A DNA stretch of 64,000 bases, taken from positions 7,502,001 to 7,566,000 of the forward strand of contig CAVNZM010000011.1 in the NCBI GenBank assembly GCA_963693365.1, given 5' to 3'. The DNA is from Amoebidium appalachense (lineage: Eukaryota; Ichthyosporea). The notes beneath the pieces were generated by a model. It saw only the letters and a list, made by a program, of their open reading frames with translations, had not been told where the DNA came from and did no database searches. The translations under genes and the position numbers were made by a program. Positions 1-36,059 of the stretch are shown piece after piece. The first letter of the stretch is position 1, and the number at the start of each line of letters is the position of its first letter.

Positions 1-506
1 GAAGGTTAGAAGGGGGAGGGATAGGGTGTGGGGGGGAAGGGGAAGGGGGGGGGGGGGGGAGGGAGGGGGGAGGACAGCGGTAGAAGTGCTTGTGTAAAGG
101 AAGGTACAAACATGTGGGAGCTATATCTAGAGAGGTATGTTCATATGCATTCTATGTTCACAATGTCCCGCTTCCTACAGAAGAATTTCTGCAGCGGTTA
201 AGTACAAATACCATCTCCTATACGTACCTTGACTAAACTAGACGTAGATGGGGGATGTGCATTCTATGCAAAGGTGTGTACATGATTAAGTAGATTTGTC
301 TGTGCCCGTGCACGTCTATGCGTGACGCGTGACGAGCACATGCCAAGACGTGTGCATGTGGGTGTGTGCACGTGGGCGTGTGGGTGCGTGTGTGAGTGTG
401 TATGTTCATGTGGACGCATCTGAAAGTGTTTTCAATCATGCATTTTTGTTCATGTGGACGCATCTGAAAGTGTTTTCAATCATGCATTTTTGTTTCGTGC
501 CCCCAC

Positions 507-12954
<12,448 letters not shown>

Positions 12955-13599
12955 TCTACTATGTCCCTATAGGCCTAACTACACCCCCTTGCATGAACTG
13001 TCTCAAAGCCACGCCTGTCCTTCATCAAATAGAGTTTTCAAGGGTTGGGACCTGCGAATGGCTTCGCGGGCTCGGGGGAGGGTGGGGTATTTGTAGTTTG
13101 TGGGTAAGGTGAAGCAAGTGTCAGATCTTGTGGACTGGCGCCCCAACCGTTGCCTGCCTGCACTTCTATTAAAGCCGCGGGCGCGAAATGGGTTTGTGTG
13201 CGTGTGTTGTGCGTGTGTAGTGTGGTGAATGAAATGTGAATGAAACTATCCCCCAGTCTCCAGAGCATATACACCGTGTACGGTTTGACTCCTGTTGTTT
13301 TCGAGTCGGTTCCGTGACTCAAGCACACGCGACTTGTGTTGCTGTTGTGATAAAGGCGGCCAATCACTGTGTGCAATGAGTCCAGATCACGTAACGTATG
13401 CATGTGGGGCAAAAGCACTTGTCTTTCTAGTACTACAACCATATCAAAAGGGGAAAATAAATGTGTAACACTGGTTCACTGGCATAAGGTTTAGTTCTGG
13501 GGCTTCTCACACTTTTTTTTTTTTTTGTTGCGGTAAACGGAAATATGAAAAGGCAGCTTCTAAAGACGGACTCCAAATGACGTCAACTTGCGTCACAGT
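12955..13599. other. Upstream region of the glutamate dehydrogenase gene
   Basis: No coding exon that I can support. It would hold the 5' UTR and promoter of the minus-strand glutamate dehydrogenase gene, but I see no clear core promoter element. The first 8 bp of the hAT target duplication (13592-13599) close it. Confidence 0.4.
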
Positions 13600-13692
13600 C
13601 AGGGTTCGAAGTTACGAAAAAAAAATCGGAATTTCCGATATTTGAAAACACGGTTCCGAAAATCGTCCCGGCCGAATCGGAACGCCCGAGAG

Positions 13693-13746
<54 letters not shown>

Positions 13747-14618
13747 CCCCCCCCCACCCCCCGCTTCTCATGACTTCGCAGGTCTCATCATACACGGGGC
13801 ATACACCACCCACACAAGCTGCACACGTACGTACGTGTCTCCCTGTCCCTGTAGAATGTTCAATGGCAGACCCTGACTACAGCGCCAGCCTAGCACATGT
13901 ACATGTTGTCACACCAAACACTTTTATGCACACACCCACGCGCGCACACACACACACACACACAGACACACACACACACATTCACACACACACAGCCGTG
14001 ACACCACATATGCATCATAGCCATGCATATGCATGGCCACATGAAATACAAATGCGCATATATGCCTGCGCATGTATATATAGGCCGGCCTCCACTTCAA
14101 AACTCCCCCCCCCCCCAGAAATCGAACCCCATTCCCCCCTCCTCCGCTGCCCACCGTTCCCTCCACCAGTGCTGCCCCTCCTTCTCCCCCACCGCCGCTC
14201 CGGCCTCACCCCCTCCCCCCCCCCCCCCCCTCCCCCCCCCCCCCTCAGGCGGATCCCCCCCCCCCCCCCCCACTATTCCTGCCCCCCCCCCCCCCCCCCC
14301 CCCCTTCCCCCCCAGGAAGGCCTAAACATGGAATGGATCTAGATGCTCAGAGTCTACGGCCACCAGGTGCAGGTGCCACGTGTATCACGATCAGTGGCAC
14401 GCGTCTTAAATGGCAGGCAATACACACACTGTGCACCGCTGTGTTCCGTTCAAAGACACACATGCACATACATACACAGCCGTGACACCACACGTGACTA
14501 GGCTAGTACACGTACACAGGCACATACTACTCTCAGATCATGATAACTGTATTACAAACGTGCACATGCATCCACCCTGTACAATCACATGCTATGCACC
14601 CACCCACACACACGCACA

Positions 14619-14669
<51 letters not shown>

Positions 14670-16865
14670 ACACTGCACACACACACCATGTACACGGCGC
14701 ACGCACACACACCCCGTGGCACGCGCACACACACACACAAACACACACACACACACAAGAAACCGTTGGTACAAACACACACACCCACACTGGCATGTAC
14801 ACACACATACACAGACACACACATGTGTACCCCCTGCATACATATATACACCACACTGCACACACTACAACACACATACATACACACACTGTACATATAT
14901 ACACACACACCATAACCGTTGACACAAAACACACACACACATGCACACAATGTCATGCACACACACACACACACAAACACACACACATACACACACACAC
15001 ACGTCAGTGCACATGTGCACACATGATGCACACAACATAGACACACACACACCGATTACCGCTGACACAAATACACACACCCACGTCACCTGTACACATA
15101 CACACAGACACACACACCGTGCATACATACCCACCACACACACACACACACAATTGCAAAGAAAAATACTCACACACACACAAACACAAACACAACCACC
15201 CAACGTGATTCCCCCCCCCCCCCCCCCCCGCCTCCCTCTAGATCTCCCCCCCCCAAACATTCGATTTCTGCCTGAGCTTCCCATGTTGCTGCCTCAACTC
15301 ACTCCCCCCCCCCCCCCCCTCCCCCCCCCCCCCCCTTCCCTCCCCTCCCCTCCCCTCCCCCAGAATTTTTAAATAAAAACAAGGGACACTACTTGACGGT
15401 TACTAGGTGCTGGTGTGTTGTCAGAGATCCAACTTATTTGAAAGGGTTGGCAATATACACATTGTACACCCTGTTCCAGTCAAAAGCCAGGAAATCTGCC
15501 AGAGCCTTCTTTGGGGCTGCTGCCTCGGCCACCTGGGCCTTTTCCAGCTGCTCCTTGGCCCCTTCTACAGTCAACCCTTTAAGTTTGCCCTCTTTAACAT
15601 ATTTCTTAGCCATTTCTTTCTGAAACTTAAGCTCAGCTTTCACGTGCTTCACATCTGCCTCTATATCCGGCCCATTCATGTCTGTCATGAGCTGATTGTG
15701 CACTGTCTGTGTTGTCATACGTGCTTTGAAAGAAGTCTTAATGATATTCACACCAGAGAAGCCACGTTCACTTGTTGCATTACTAATTTCGATTATTCTC
15801 ACAATGTTAACCAACTCAAGTACAGCAGCACGATATGATTGCCGGCAAAGTTTCTATCTTACAGAGATCGGCCCATGCCTCGTTCAGAGACCTATATTCA
15901 ACAGGTACATCATTCTACTTTAACCTCAAGGAGATGCCGGTGCTCAAAGATAATTTGTTTGGCACGTGGCCACTGATCTATCACATCTTCGGCGGCAAGT
16001 GGGGGTATATGATTCGTTCCGCCCACTGTTTTAACAGACCCATAGAACTCAGCGAGCACTCTAATCTTGTCGTTTCCGTATGCTTCGAGACTGCTTTTGG
16101 TAGTGGGGAACTTCGATGGAACAAACACGTCCATAGCCTCAGTGCACTCGTCCGAGGGGAATCGGTTTTGCAAGTTATCAATGAGTGCTTGCACGTATTT
16201 GTACATGTGATCCGAGACAACCGAGTAAACATCCTGCATCGTTTGCACGGGAGGTATGTGCATCGGGTGTTCTTTGTACACTACTTTGTTTTGACAAATG
16301 GTAGCCTTGCAAAACGTCATAAGGTTGGCACCCCCCTCCGTTCCGTATGTGGTATTGCGACCAAAATACTGTTCTTCGAGCTTCAAATAAAAGAAAATGC
16401 GTGCACGTGCACTGGGAAGAAATAAGGCCACGGACACTGTGACACACACAGGAACTAGATACATATGCACACATATTATATATCCTCATATACACTGGCA
16501 CTGCCGCACATATGTGTAAGAGGACGTGACTGTACGTACGTATATACGTAGACAGCGTGTATATATATATCATATGATTGTGCATTAATGGACTTCATAT
16601 TTCCCTGTTATTCCTTCAAAGCTTCAACTGCCAACACCAGGAAGGCCTCTAATTGTACACTAATAACCACAGGGGTTTTTGAGTATGCATTATAATTACA
16701 TCTAGATGCAATATAGGCACAAATAAGCATGCCCTAGTTTACTGATGCGTGACTGATTACGATTTTTGGTGGGCCTGCTCCGGAGGAGCATTCCGATTTT
16801 CAAAGAGGTTTTCCGAAACGGGATTTCGACTTCCGTTAATGGGCTCCACCGTCCTTCGAACCCTG
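13600..16865. mobile_element. hAT-family DNA transposon, non-autonomous or dead copy
   Basis: The element opens with CAGGGTTCGAAG at 13600 and closes with its reverse complement, ending CCCTG at 16865. It is flanked on both sides by the same 8-bp direct repeat GTCACAGT (13592-13599 and 16866-16873). An 8-bp target duplication and CAGGG-type termini are hallmarks of hAT elements. The 3266-bp interior carries a broken transposase 3' part on the minus strand and about 1.8 kb of microsatellites (poly-C at 13695-13754, CA tracts at 13940-15200). Subterminal TCGGAA-type motifs occur near both ends. Transposase N-terminus and catalytic core are not visible. Confidence 0.9.
15434..16470 (-). pseudogene. 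hAT transposase, C-terminal part, frameshifted
   Basis: Two open blocks. The upstream block (16470-15910) encodes about 185 residues of the region before the dimerisation domain. The downstream block (15840-15434) carries the hAT C-terminal dimerisation signature EISNATSERGFSGVN followed by an IIKTSFKARM-type helix, as in ZNF862-like proteins. Between them (15910-15840) the reading changes frame at least twice and meets stops. The C-terminus ends with a Lys/Glu/Ala-rich helix. Only about 400 bp remain between the upstream block and the transposon end, too little for the rest of a normal transposase. Confidence 0.8.
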
Positions 16866-16873
16866 GTCACAGT

Positions 16874-17753
16874 GAGAGTCACAGTGTTGACATTCCAGGA
16901 ATCCAGAAATAGCGCGAACATTTTTAATTGGGTTACCTAAGATCGTCAAAGATGATTGGATACCAAAGAATCCAATGGAATTCATTCTCAGATTCTTCGA
17001 ACGGTGGCCAGGGACGTACACCGCATCACGTGCACCGTCAATGATTATAGTCCAGTGTGTATACCATATGTATGTGTGTGTGTCAGTGAGTGTCACGGTG
17101 TGTGCGTGTGTGCGTACGTGTGTGCCGCGGTGCGTGCGTGTCACGGCACTGGGATACGGGCTTACTAACTTTGAAGTACGGGAAAGGTAGCCCTACGTGG
17201 CCACTGATTAGCTCCCACTGAGCCTCAAGTTCTCAACGCCGCCTTCAAGGCTGCAGTGACGCAACTTGGCCATGCATATGCATGAGGCTGTATGCACGCG
17301 CGCATATGGGCCTTAGCCTCTACAGCTCGCAAATCGATCGGTCCAAAATCCCCCCTTTTTGAGCGATCGTGGTATGTGAATGGAGCATGATATTCGGGAA
17401 ATTTCAACGTGGAAAGGGAGCTTATGATGCGCACTTCAAAAGTGCCCGGTTACTTTTTTTCTCTGACAGCAAAAAAATGGTGAAAATTTGTGTTGAAAAT
17501 TTAATTTTTCATATGTAGGCCAAAATTGGCCGCCCAACCGTAACATATGGAAGGAGGGGTATTAGACCCATCAATATGGGGTGCAAAATGCTCAGCTCGC
17601 CAAGGTCAGTCTCGGGAATCAGATTTTCAAAAAAGTTTTCCGTTCTCGAGATATTCACACTTTTCCGATCGGACCCCCCATCTTGAACCCCCACCATGAA
17701 ATTTAGTTTGCGACCACTTAGGTGCATCATGTGACCGTGCACTACGGCCCCAT

Positions 17754-17755
<2 letters not shown>
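16874..17755. other. No gene seen
   Basis: Moderately AT-rich single-copy-looking sequence with no open frame resembling a known family. Short stretches of TG/CG alternation occur near 17080-17150. Confidence 0.4.
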
Positions 17756-17756
<1 letters not shown>

Positions 17757-17832
<76 letters not shown>

Positions 17833-17961
17833 GGTGTGTGTGTGTGTGTCACACGGTGTGTCTACATGTATGTGTGTGTGTGTTTGTGTGTGTGTTTTTG
17901 TGTGTGTGTGCACGTGTGTATACTGGTGTGTGTGTGTGTGTGTGCACAATGTCTGTACCAT

Positions 17962-18011
<50 letters not shown>

Positions 18012-18040
18012 TGACGTGTGTGTGTGTGTGTGCGTGTGTG

Positions 18041-18084
<44 letters not shown>
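17757..18084. repeat. Interrupted (TG)n block
   Basis: Long TG tracts (17757-17823, 17963-18008, 18050-18084) separated by variant TG-rich sequence with embedded CACGGTG-like interruptions. Confidence 0.95.
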
Positions 18085-18085
<1 letters not shown>

Positions 18086-18197
18086 CCTAGGGGGACATGC
18101 AACATTGAGGATTCACAAGGGCCGGTGGATTTGCCCAGTGACCAACTTATTACTAATGGCCATGGCTCGCATAGAGAGGCACGAAATATGACCAGCG

Positions 18198-18471
18198 TTG
18201 CAACGCACGACAAGAGTTATTTGCAAATATTACCCGGACACAGATTCTCCAGGCATGGGCGAGGTGTCAAGTTTGTGGAGTGATGATGCGTTCATCATCT
18301 ACCTCAATGTCCCTAAGACGGCTTATGACACAGTGGTGAACGCGCGAGACCTTGTGGGAAAGTCTGCTACACAACTGTCCCCCGGGGACGCAGGTTGTGC
18401 GTCGCAAGTGGAAGTACGAGTATATACTTGCTAGAGACAAGTACGGCAACGTCCACCCTAACTACGCCTAA
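18198..18471 (+). pseudogene. Unrecognised coding remnant, C-terminal part
   Basis: An open stretch reads MGEVSSLWSDDAFIIYLNVP and onward for about 45 residues. A +1 shift near 18380 opens a second, strongly basic and aromatic stretch (RRKWKYEYILARDKYGNVHP) ending in TAA at 18469-18471. Together they look like the tail of a real protein broken by one frameshift, or two exons. I do not recognise the family. No neighbouring exons were identified. Confidence 0.35.
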
Positions 18472-18479
18472 GAAAGTTT

Positions 18480-19004
18480 GTGCACGCGTCAGCTGGGCTG
18501 CACGCAAAATGGTTGCTGAACTGTAACAGATGTGCAAAGGGACATACAGGTGCAATGCGTTTGGAAACGTTTATTGTTACATGTTTTGCATGTAATCAGC
18601 AAGTCACCCCCCTCCTCACTCCCCCTTCCCCACCACGTCTATTTTACATACAATTGCAAACACATGCGGCTTCGCTCGTGCGTGGTTTGTGTGGAACGTG
18701 TTAGGCAGGCCACATGCATACTCGTGTGGGACATCCACAGACACCTCAGAGGCTCCTCTCGACAAACGGTGAGCAAACACACACAGACACACTCTTCGCA
18801 ACATAGCCGGCCAGGCAGGCACCGGGGCGGGCAGCGAGCCAGGTCATGTCGGGTCGAGTCGGTTCATTTCGGCTCGGGTCGGGCCAAGCGATGACCCGAC
18901 CGACCTTAATTGATTGGGGTCCGAAATTGGCCAAAAAATTTTATTGCGGCAATCGACGCGTCTCGTCGAGCTGGTTCGAGCCACCGTTTCGGATTTTTTT
19001 TTTC

Positions 19005-19041
<37 letters not shown>

Positions 19042-19750
19042 CGCGAAAAGTTTTTTGCGCGCTATAGAGACTAAGGCCCATACAGTCTCGAAACAGTCTT
19101 CCGAATTCGGGTCACCGGCGCCGCTTCTAATGCTTAGCTGGCTGTGGGCCCTAATCTAGCGTCTCCATCCTAGTGTTGATTCGCTAAACAGGCCCCATAA
19201 CAACTATATATGGCTTTTTCAAATCAAAATAACAGATTTCATTCGACAAAAATCATCCTTCTGTTTCTTTTCACCATCTATTCCGCAGCATGATTGGCTA
19301 TCCAGATTATCCTCAGCCTCTCAGCCTCTCAGCTACAGGTATGCCCTCTCAACAATAGATCGAATGTGGAAGATGAATTTGGTTTCGCGCCGAAATTGGT
19401 AAACAACTTGCTCTGAAAGAGCTCGATGTGAGCTATATCTGGTTTTTTTTTTCAAGAAAAACGGCCCACTGGGAGCCGAGATATGGCCCTTCAAAGTTGA
19501 CCCCTTTTATCCATGTGACCCGTGTGATCATGAGCTACTCCTACACGTACGGATGAGTTATCGTAAATAGAGGAGTGTATGTGCACGACGCCCCCCCCCT
19601 CCCCCCCCCCCAAAGGGTGTATTATCTATTACCCGCTTGCCTACCGTATATTGTGCCGGTGTTTTGTCTTGTTTTTTTTTTCGTTTTGTTTTTGTTGGTT
19701 CGTTTTTTTGAGTGTGTGTGTGTGTGTGTGTGTTTGGGGGGGGGAGGGGG

Positions 19751-19792
<42 letters not shown>

Positions 19793-19804
19793 GAAAGCGG
19801 GGGA

Positions 19805-19835
<31 letters not shown>

Positions 19836-21150
19836 GGGGGGTGGGGGGAGGGGGGGGGGAGGGGGGCAGGTGGTTGGCTGAATAGAAAGGCGATCGGGCA
19901 GAGAAGGGGGGGAGGGGGGGAAGGGGGGGAGTTAAATTGCTACTGGTTGAAATTCAATGGTTGTGCACGTCGGCTATGCATTACAGTGTAGGAAATAAAC
20001 ATGCAGGCGCAGGTGGAGGGGGGGGGGGGGGGGGGGGGGGGTAAAGGGGGGGGGGGGGGGGGGGGGGGGGATGGCACTGGCAGGGTGTACCTATTTTAAG
20101 CATTTGCTGACACTGGTGGCCCGTCACAGGTCGTCACATGCATATATATATATGGGCTGCACGGTGCAACAGAATAATGGTATGATGGCAAAAGGGGAGA
20201 CGACATCGTGCATGTACGGTACGGCTGAGGTGTGGTTTGTCTCTGTAGCTCGGTTGGTAGAGGGTGCTCTGGCCATCGCTCTTCTCCTATGTTTCTTTAT
20301 CTTCTGTTTTCCTTGACACATCGGAATTCTTTATCCTCAAGTAACATTAGTAGTCTTCTTGGATTGCAACGATTTAATCCTTTTCATTTAGTTTTTGCCT
20401 TTTACTTTTATTCTGCATGTGTCGCTTCATACAGCCATCTGCCAGGTGAATACGGGCTGTAGTAGTGCTGGATGGGTGATACAGCCTTGCTTAAATGTCA
20501 GCTCTAGATGTGATGTATGAGGTAACATGTTTTGATTAGAGTGCATTTTATATACCTGTATACCCCATATAGATGCAGATGCCGTGGTGTGAATAATGTG
20601 TTAATTAAGGTGCCTTAATCGGTAGGAATTCGAAGCTGACCCTACCACCTACTGAGGCGGTGTCTCCTTTCTTTTTTTTTTTTTTTTTTTTTTTTTTAAC
20701 TTAAAAGGGACCGCCTGAGTAGATGTTAAAACGTCGCACGTGCGGCAACACGTCAGTACGTGTTAGAAGCTGACCACATCGGGAGTAGGGAGTAGGGGGT
20801 AGAGGCGTTAGAGGGGGAGGGGGGGGATCTTGTTCTTTTTCTTTTTTTTTTTTAGGGGGGGGAGGGGGAGGGGGGGGGGGGGGGGGGGGGGGGGAAGGGG
20901 GGATGGGGAAATTGGTAACGAATTAATCGTAATGAATTTGCGTTTTGCTTAATTGATGTCGTTATTACTGTTCCCATGATATTGTATATTTGGGATTGGT
21001 TGAAAATAGCCTGATAATTGTGAGCAGCTTAGAGATGATGTTACCGTTGCTTTTCTTATATCATCGGTGATCAAACTATTGATGACGTATGTATGCCATA
21101 ATATCATACTGATGGTCCCTTGTTCACAAATACAGCGGTTCTATATATAT
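18480..21150. other. Gene-poor interval
   Basis: No supported gene. It holds a poly-T tract (19008-19040), G/T homopolymer blocks (19734-19900, 20019-20070, 20855-20895) and a T run at 20670-20697. A GC-rich stretch (18825-18960) contains repeated GGTCGGGTC-like words. Confidence 0.5.
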
Positions 21151-22999
21151 TCAGACATAACCTATTTGCCTGTAGTTTTTTTTCTTTTGACTGGATTTAT
21201 TCGACGGAAAGATATGCAAGTATGCACGGCATACCGAGAAGACAATAAAAACTTCACGAGTTATCCAGTAACAAGTGCATACTGAGATACCTGAACACTG
21301 TGTGAAACTTTGATCATATAAATACTCAATGTGACGACCAACAGAATTCAACAAAAAGTCTAAAGTGGCCACATTGCCAGCCAGTGTAGCAGACACCCGT
21401 AGGGAAAGAGGTAAAACGCGACATAAAAACTCACACCTATCAACATGCTTGCGATTAAAAAGTTCAGCACAAAAGTGGCACCAGCGGCGATGAAAACAAA
21501 AATTACAACGCCACTGCACAACTTCCCAGGCAATATCGACATCAGAGCACCATACAGACTTATCTACTAGGGTGGTATCCATACGTACAGCAGGAGAAAT
21601 ATATCCTGCCAAAGCCCCCAAAAAAGCGATAATGATCAGTACGGTGTTGCCTAAGGAACATAACACATGCCGACTGAGTTTTACCTTTGATTTATCTATC
21701 AGAACGAGAAAGAAACTTATACTGCGTATGGTAATAACGCGAAAAGGCAGAAAAAACAGGAAGAGAAAAGAAAGAGGGAGTGAGATAGCGAGAGGAAGAA
21801 TCAGGTTGAAAGAGGATAGGCTGAGGACATTCAGAAGTAGCGTTGGTGAATCGGGGGGGAAGAGGGATGGAGGGAGGGGGGGGGAAAGAAAGCATAAAGA
21901 GGGTGACCATCAGGTATCCTAACTAAATGAAAACAAAAACGAAGAGACAATTCCTCCATACGACAAACAGCAGACGACAATCCAAACATACTGATTAAGG
22001 GAGGCACAAACCGAGTACGAAACAAAGTGCGCAGCGCAGTACCCCGAAAATTGTCGAACTCTTTCAGCGCCACGGCCGCCTCGCGAGGTGGGGCGCAGGC
22101 CAATAGCGGAAGTCCATATTCGAAAGTCGGCCGTAAAAAAGTTTTATAGTAGAGAAGAAGGTTCGCAGGATGGATCACAGACTCCCGTTGAAACATATTT
22201 GACACGATGTGAAGCTTACCCTTCGCACGAGCGATCCGTGCCGTGAGGAGCTTGCGGAAATCAATACCCCGTGCAGCAAAAGGAATACCCAAATAGTCAT
22301 AGGTGCTCTGAACAGAAATAGGAAGGCCGGCCAATCGAAAGGAAGCGTTTTTCGAAAAAGTAGCACACTTTGCAATTCCGACTGTCATGAGATTCTCGGT
22401 GCACCATTGATCCACCTGACGAAGCATCTGGTTCATGACATCTTCGGTTAAGGAACAAAGAACAATATGGTCCGCAAAAAGGAGACCCGGTACACGGCGG
22501 GTATGCAGTTGGCCAAAGGGTTCGAGGGCGCAGGCTAAATCGCCAATGAAAACGTCAACTTCAACGGACTCAGGAGGGACCCCTGCAGAAGACCCCGAGA
22601 ACGGGTAAAACCGGGTGCTTATGTTCCATTGACCGCCGCTCGTCCGCGAGTGGTATCGAACAGCGCTTGCAGAAGACGGCCAAAGGGGGCTGTTAAGCCC
22701 CGCATAGCCAGCTTATGCCATAACAAACCAGTGGGTACGGCGTCGTAGGCGTTCTTAAGGTCGATGAAGACAACGTACGGAGAGCCAGAAGTAATGGATT
22801 CATGGAGTAACAGGCTGTGAGTATAACACGAATAGGCATGACGAAAGCCCCCTTGAAGGGAAGAAAGACGGAACACGGCGTTTAAAGAATCGTCGGTGTT
22901 AAACGCGCGAAGCATGCAACCCTCAAAGAGCCTACGAAAAACGTTGTTAAGTGTGACCCCCCCCCCCCCCCCCCTACCTACCCACCCCCACCCACTCAC
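21150..22999 (-). mobile_element. Decayed non-LTR (LINE) retrotransposon, RT and C-terminal part
   Basis: Minus-strand pieces in order. 22999-22619 holds the reverse-transcriptase palm with YVVFIDLKNAYDAVP (motif A). At 22620-22530, after an in-frame TAA, comes SRGLLQGSLLSPLKLTF (motif B region), then TAG. A frameshift leads to LLFADHIVLCS near 22475, the motif C position, with His in place of the second Asp. 22436-21831 holds the thumb, including STYDYLGIPF. After another frameshift near 21700, a CX2CX7HX3C knuckle (CHFCAELFNRKHVDRC) lies around 21425-21475. No endonuclease is seen, so the copy is 5'-truncated as well as broken. It is unrelated in sequence to the large LINE at 52-64 kb. Confidence 0.8.
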
Positions 23000-23224
23000 C
23001 CACGTGCACCCACCTGCTCTCCCTCTCGCTGTCTTCCCCGCCTAGACCGGCCCCACCCCATCCAACTCTAAATAGCACGTCGGAACAAAAAAATAAAATT
23101 AAGTAATTACCAAAGGAAAATTTAGAAGCAGTGACCCCCCCCCTCTCCCCCCCCTCCCGGGGCAAACCACAATGATGCGCCACCCGCCCCAGCATTCACA
23201 GGGTACTATTGAAATCACAGACGA

Positions 23225-23317
23225 GTGCGCGTGCGCACGTGCGCGCACACACACACACACAGTCACACGGCACAGTTACTGCAATCACACACGCACGCAC
23301 GTGCACGCGCACGCGCG

Positions 23318-23357
<40 letters not shown>

Positions 23358-23464
23358 GCACACACACACACACACACGCAGTCACACGGCGCACTTACTG
23401 TCATCACACATGCACGTAAGCACACGCGTGAGCGCGCGCCTTGCACACGCACACACACACTGTG

Positions 23465-23505
<41 letters not shown>
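23225..23505. repeat. (CA)n and CG-alternating block
   Basis: CA tracts mixed with GCGCAC alternation. Confidence 0.9.
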
Positions 23506-23507
<2 letters not shown>

Positions 23508-23775
23508 AAGAGGAAGAAGAACAACAGGAAGCACCACTGACAACCGATTCCCTACACATCACAGTCCTACCGCTAGGGCGTGCCCCATTCAGGGCCCTAT
23601 GCCCATGCAAACTCCCTCTTTGCTTACCAACACACGTGAACGCAGCACTCAGAGTCCCCCCCCCCCCCCCCCCCCTGTACCCTAGTTAGGGTTTCGTTTC
23701 TTGTCCCACTCTTTTTATTGGTGTGTGAGTAGCATATATTATAACCTGCACATATCATCCCTCTTGCCGCAAGTC

Positions 23776-23778
<3 letters not shown>

Positions 23779-23852
<74 letters not shown>
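23779..23852. repeat. (TA)n microsatellite
   Basis: About 37 uninterrupted TA units, the only long TA tract in the window. Confidence 0.95.
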
Positions 23853-23854
<2 letters not shown>

Positions 23855-24099
23855 GAAACAAATATCCAAAGCATACGAATACAATCCACGCTCTATCATA
23901 ACACATTCAAAAGGTAAGCCCAGTCGTGATCGATGAATATGGGAGTGCATCTTGGCCAAAGTGAGGCATGTATACACAAAGACACCATAAATGCTACACA
24001 AAAAAAACTGAAAGCAGAAAAAAAGAATGTGTATGGTGTGAAATCTTGCTCACAACCCCCCCCCCCCCCCCCCCCCCCCCGCTCCTCCCCCCCCCCCTC

Positions 24100-24162
<63 letters not shown>

Positions 24163-24487
24163 ACACAAACAAAACAAAACCAAACAAGAAAAAAAAGGAA
24201 CAAGAAAAAAAGATACAGACTCTCTCCACCGATCATTACGCATAACAAAATAAGAAATTAAAAAAAAGAAATCATAACCAAGCAAGCATCTGCAGAATGG
24301 TACCTAGTAAACACACCATTTTTCTTGTTTTCTTCATTATATATGGAAACATGAACATCAGGGTGACTAATACAACGGCCTAATAATGCACCCGTGACCC
24401 ATCCACACGATACCATAATCTCATTCGCATTAGAATATCTATACCCGCCGGTTTCATACTTTCGTTTGTTTGGCTCTAAGTCGTGGC

Positions 24488-35201
<10,714 letters not shown>

Positions 35202-35942
35202 CTTAAAGACACAAACAGATGAATCATAGAATGGATCAAATAGCGTGAGAAAACAAGAGTGGTTAGCTGTAGCTATTAGGCAGCTAGGACAGACTTTCAC
35301 TTCAATTGTTGACGGCAATTTATAGTATTTTTATCATCAGTAACGACAAGTTCTTGTCTTCACCAAATCGCGTCTGCAGCCGCTCTCTCCCTCGAGCAAG
35401 ATTTCGAGATCCTTGTGCGAGTCAAAAAAGTGCGGGCCAAAGTAGGTTAGCAAACGTTCCCAGTTTTTGCACTTCACTAAACAACCACTCTTCCAAAAAT
35501 CATTTTCTGAGTAATGAAACTTTCTTGGCCTTCGAGCTCCTTTTTTCCTAACTTTACGACAACTTCTGTGGCGGCTCAGTTGGTGCACCAATCATACTGT
35601 CCGATCGAAGGTTGCGCAAACAAATTCAACTCGCAGGATTTGTCATGATGTCAGTGCTGTAAATTGAAAATAATCAAATTTTCATGGGGTCTTTGCTTTT
35701 CGAACTTGCGAAATCTTGCAACTGCCCCCGGCACGCACACACTGCAGCGCGCGCCGGAGACACACACCACCTGAACACACACTCGCCGAGGGGGGTGTAA
35801 CTTTTTACTGAACAGGCACGAAGCAAAAGGCGTGCACCTACCATCCCAGTGCGTTAGGGGGTTATTACTTTCATAGCTTTTAATTAACACTTCCCCCATT
35901 TCTGAGTGCGCCGATACACGCACACACGCACACGCAAAGAAA
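35202..35942. promoter_or_regulatory. Divergent intergenic region between BRE-like and bL36 genes
   Basis: The 741 bp separate two head-to-head starts, so they probably hold both promoters. Unlike the flanking introns the region has almost no homopolymers. A plus-strand open stretch at 35306-35551, rich in Arg and Ser, could be an upstream exon for an organelle-targeting presequence, but I see no convincing ATG or donor. Confidence 0.4.
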
Positions 35943-36059
35943 ATGAAGTACCGTTCGTCCCTCCGTATGATGTGTGATGCCTGCCAGTTTGTTGTGCGTA
36001 AGGGCCGGGTACGCGTGATCTGCAAAGAGACACCCAAGCACAAGCAGACACAGAAGTGA
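35943..36059 (+). CDS. Ribosomal protein bL36 (organellar type)
   Basis: Complete 38-codon ORF from ATG to TGA. bL36 is the smallest protein of the bacterial-type large ribosomal subunit, and its zinc ribbon binds near the L11 stalk base. The sequence begins [16 protein letters not shown] and ends with [11 protein letters not shown]. The zinc ligands are all present as Cys11, Cys14, Cys27 and His33, spaced as in the family, and the length is the bacterial norm of about 37-38. A nuclear copy would serve mitochondria or plastids, which normally needs a targeting presequence. None is in frame: a TAG lies about 70 nt upstream with no ATG between. An upstream exon joining at an acceptor near 35906 (ATTTCTGAG) is possible. 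Confidence 0.85.
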   Translation: MKYRSSLRMMCDACQFVVRKGRVRVICKETPKHKQTQK

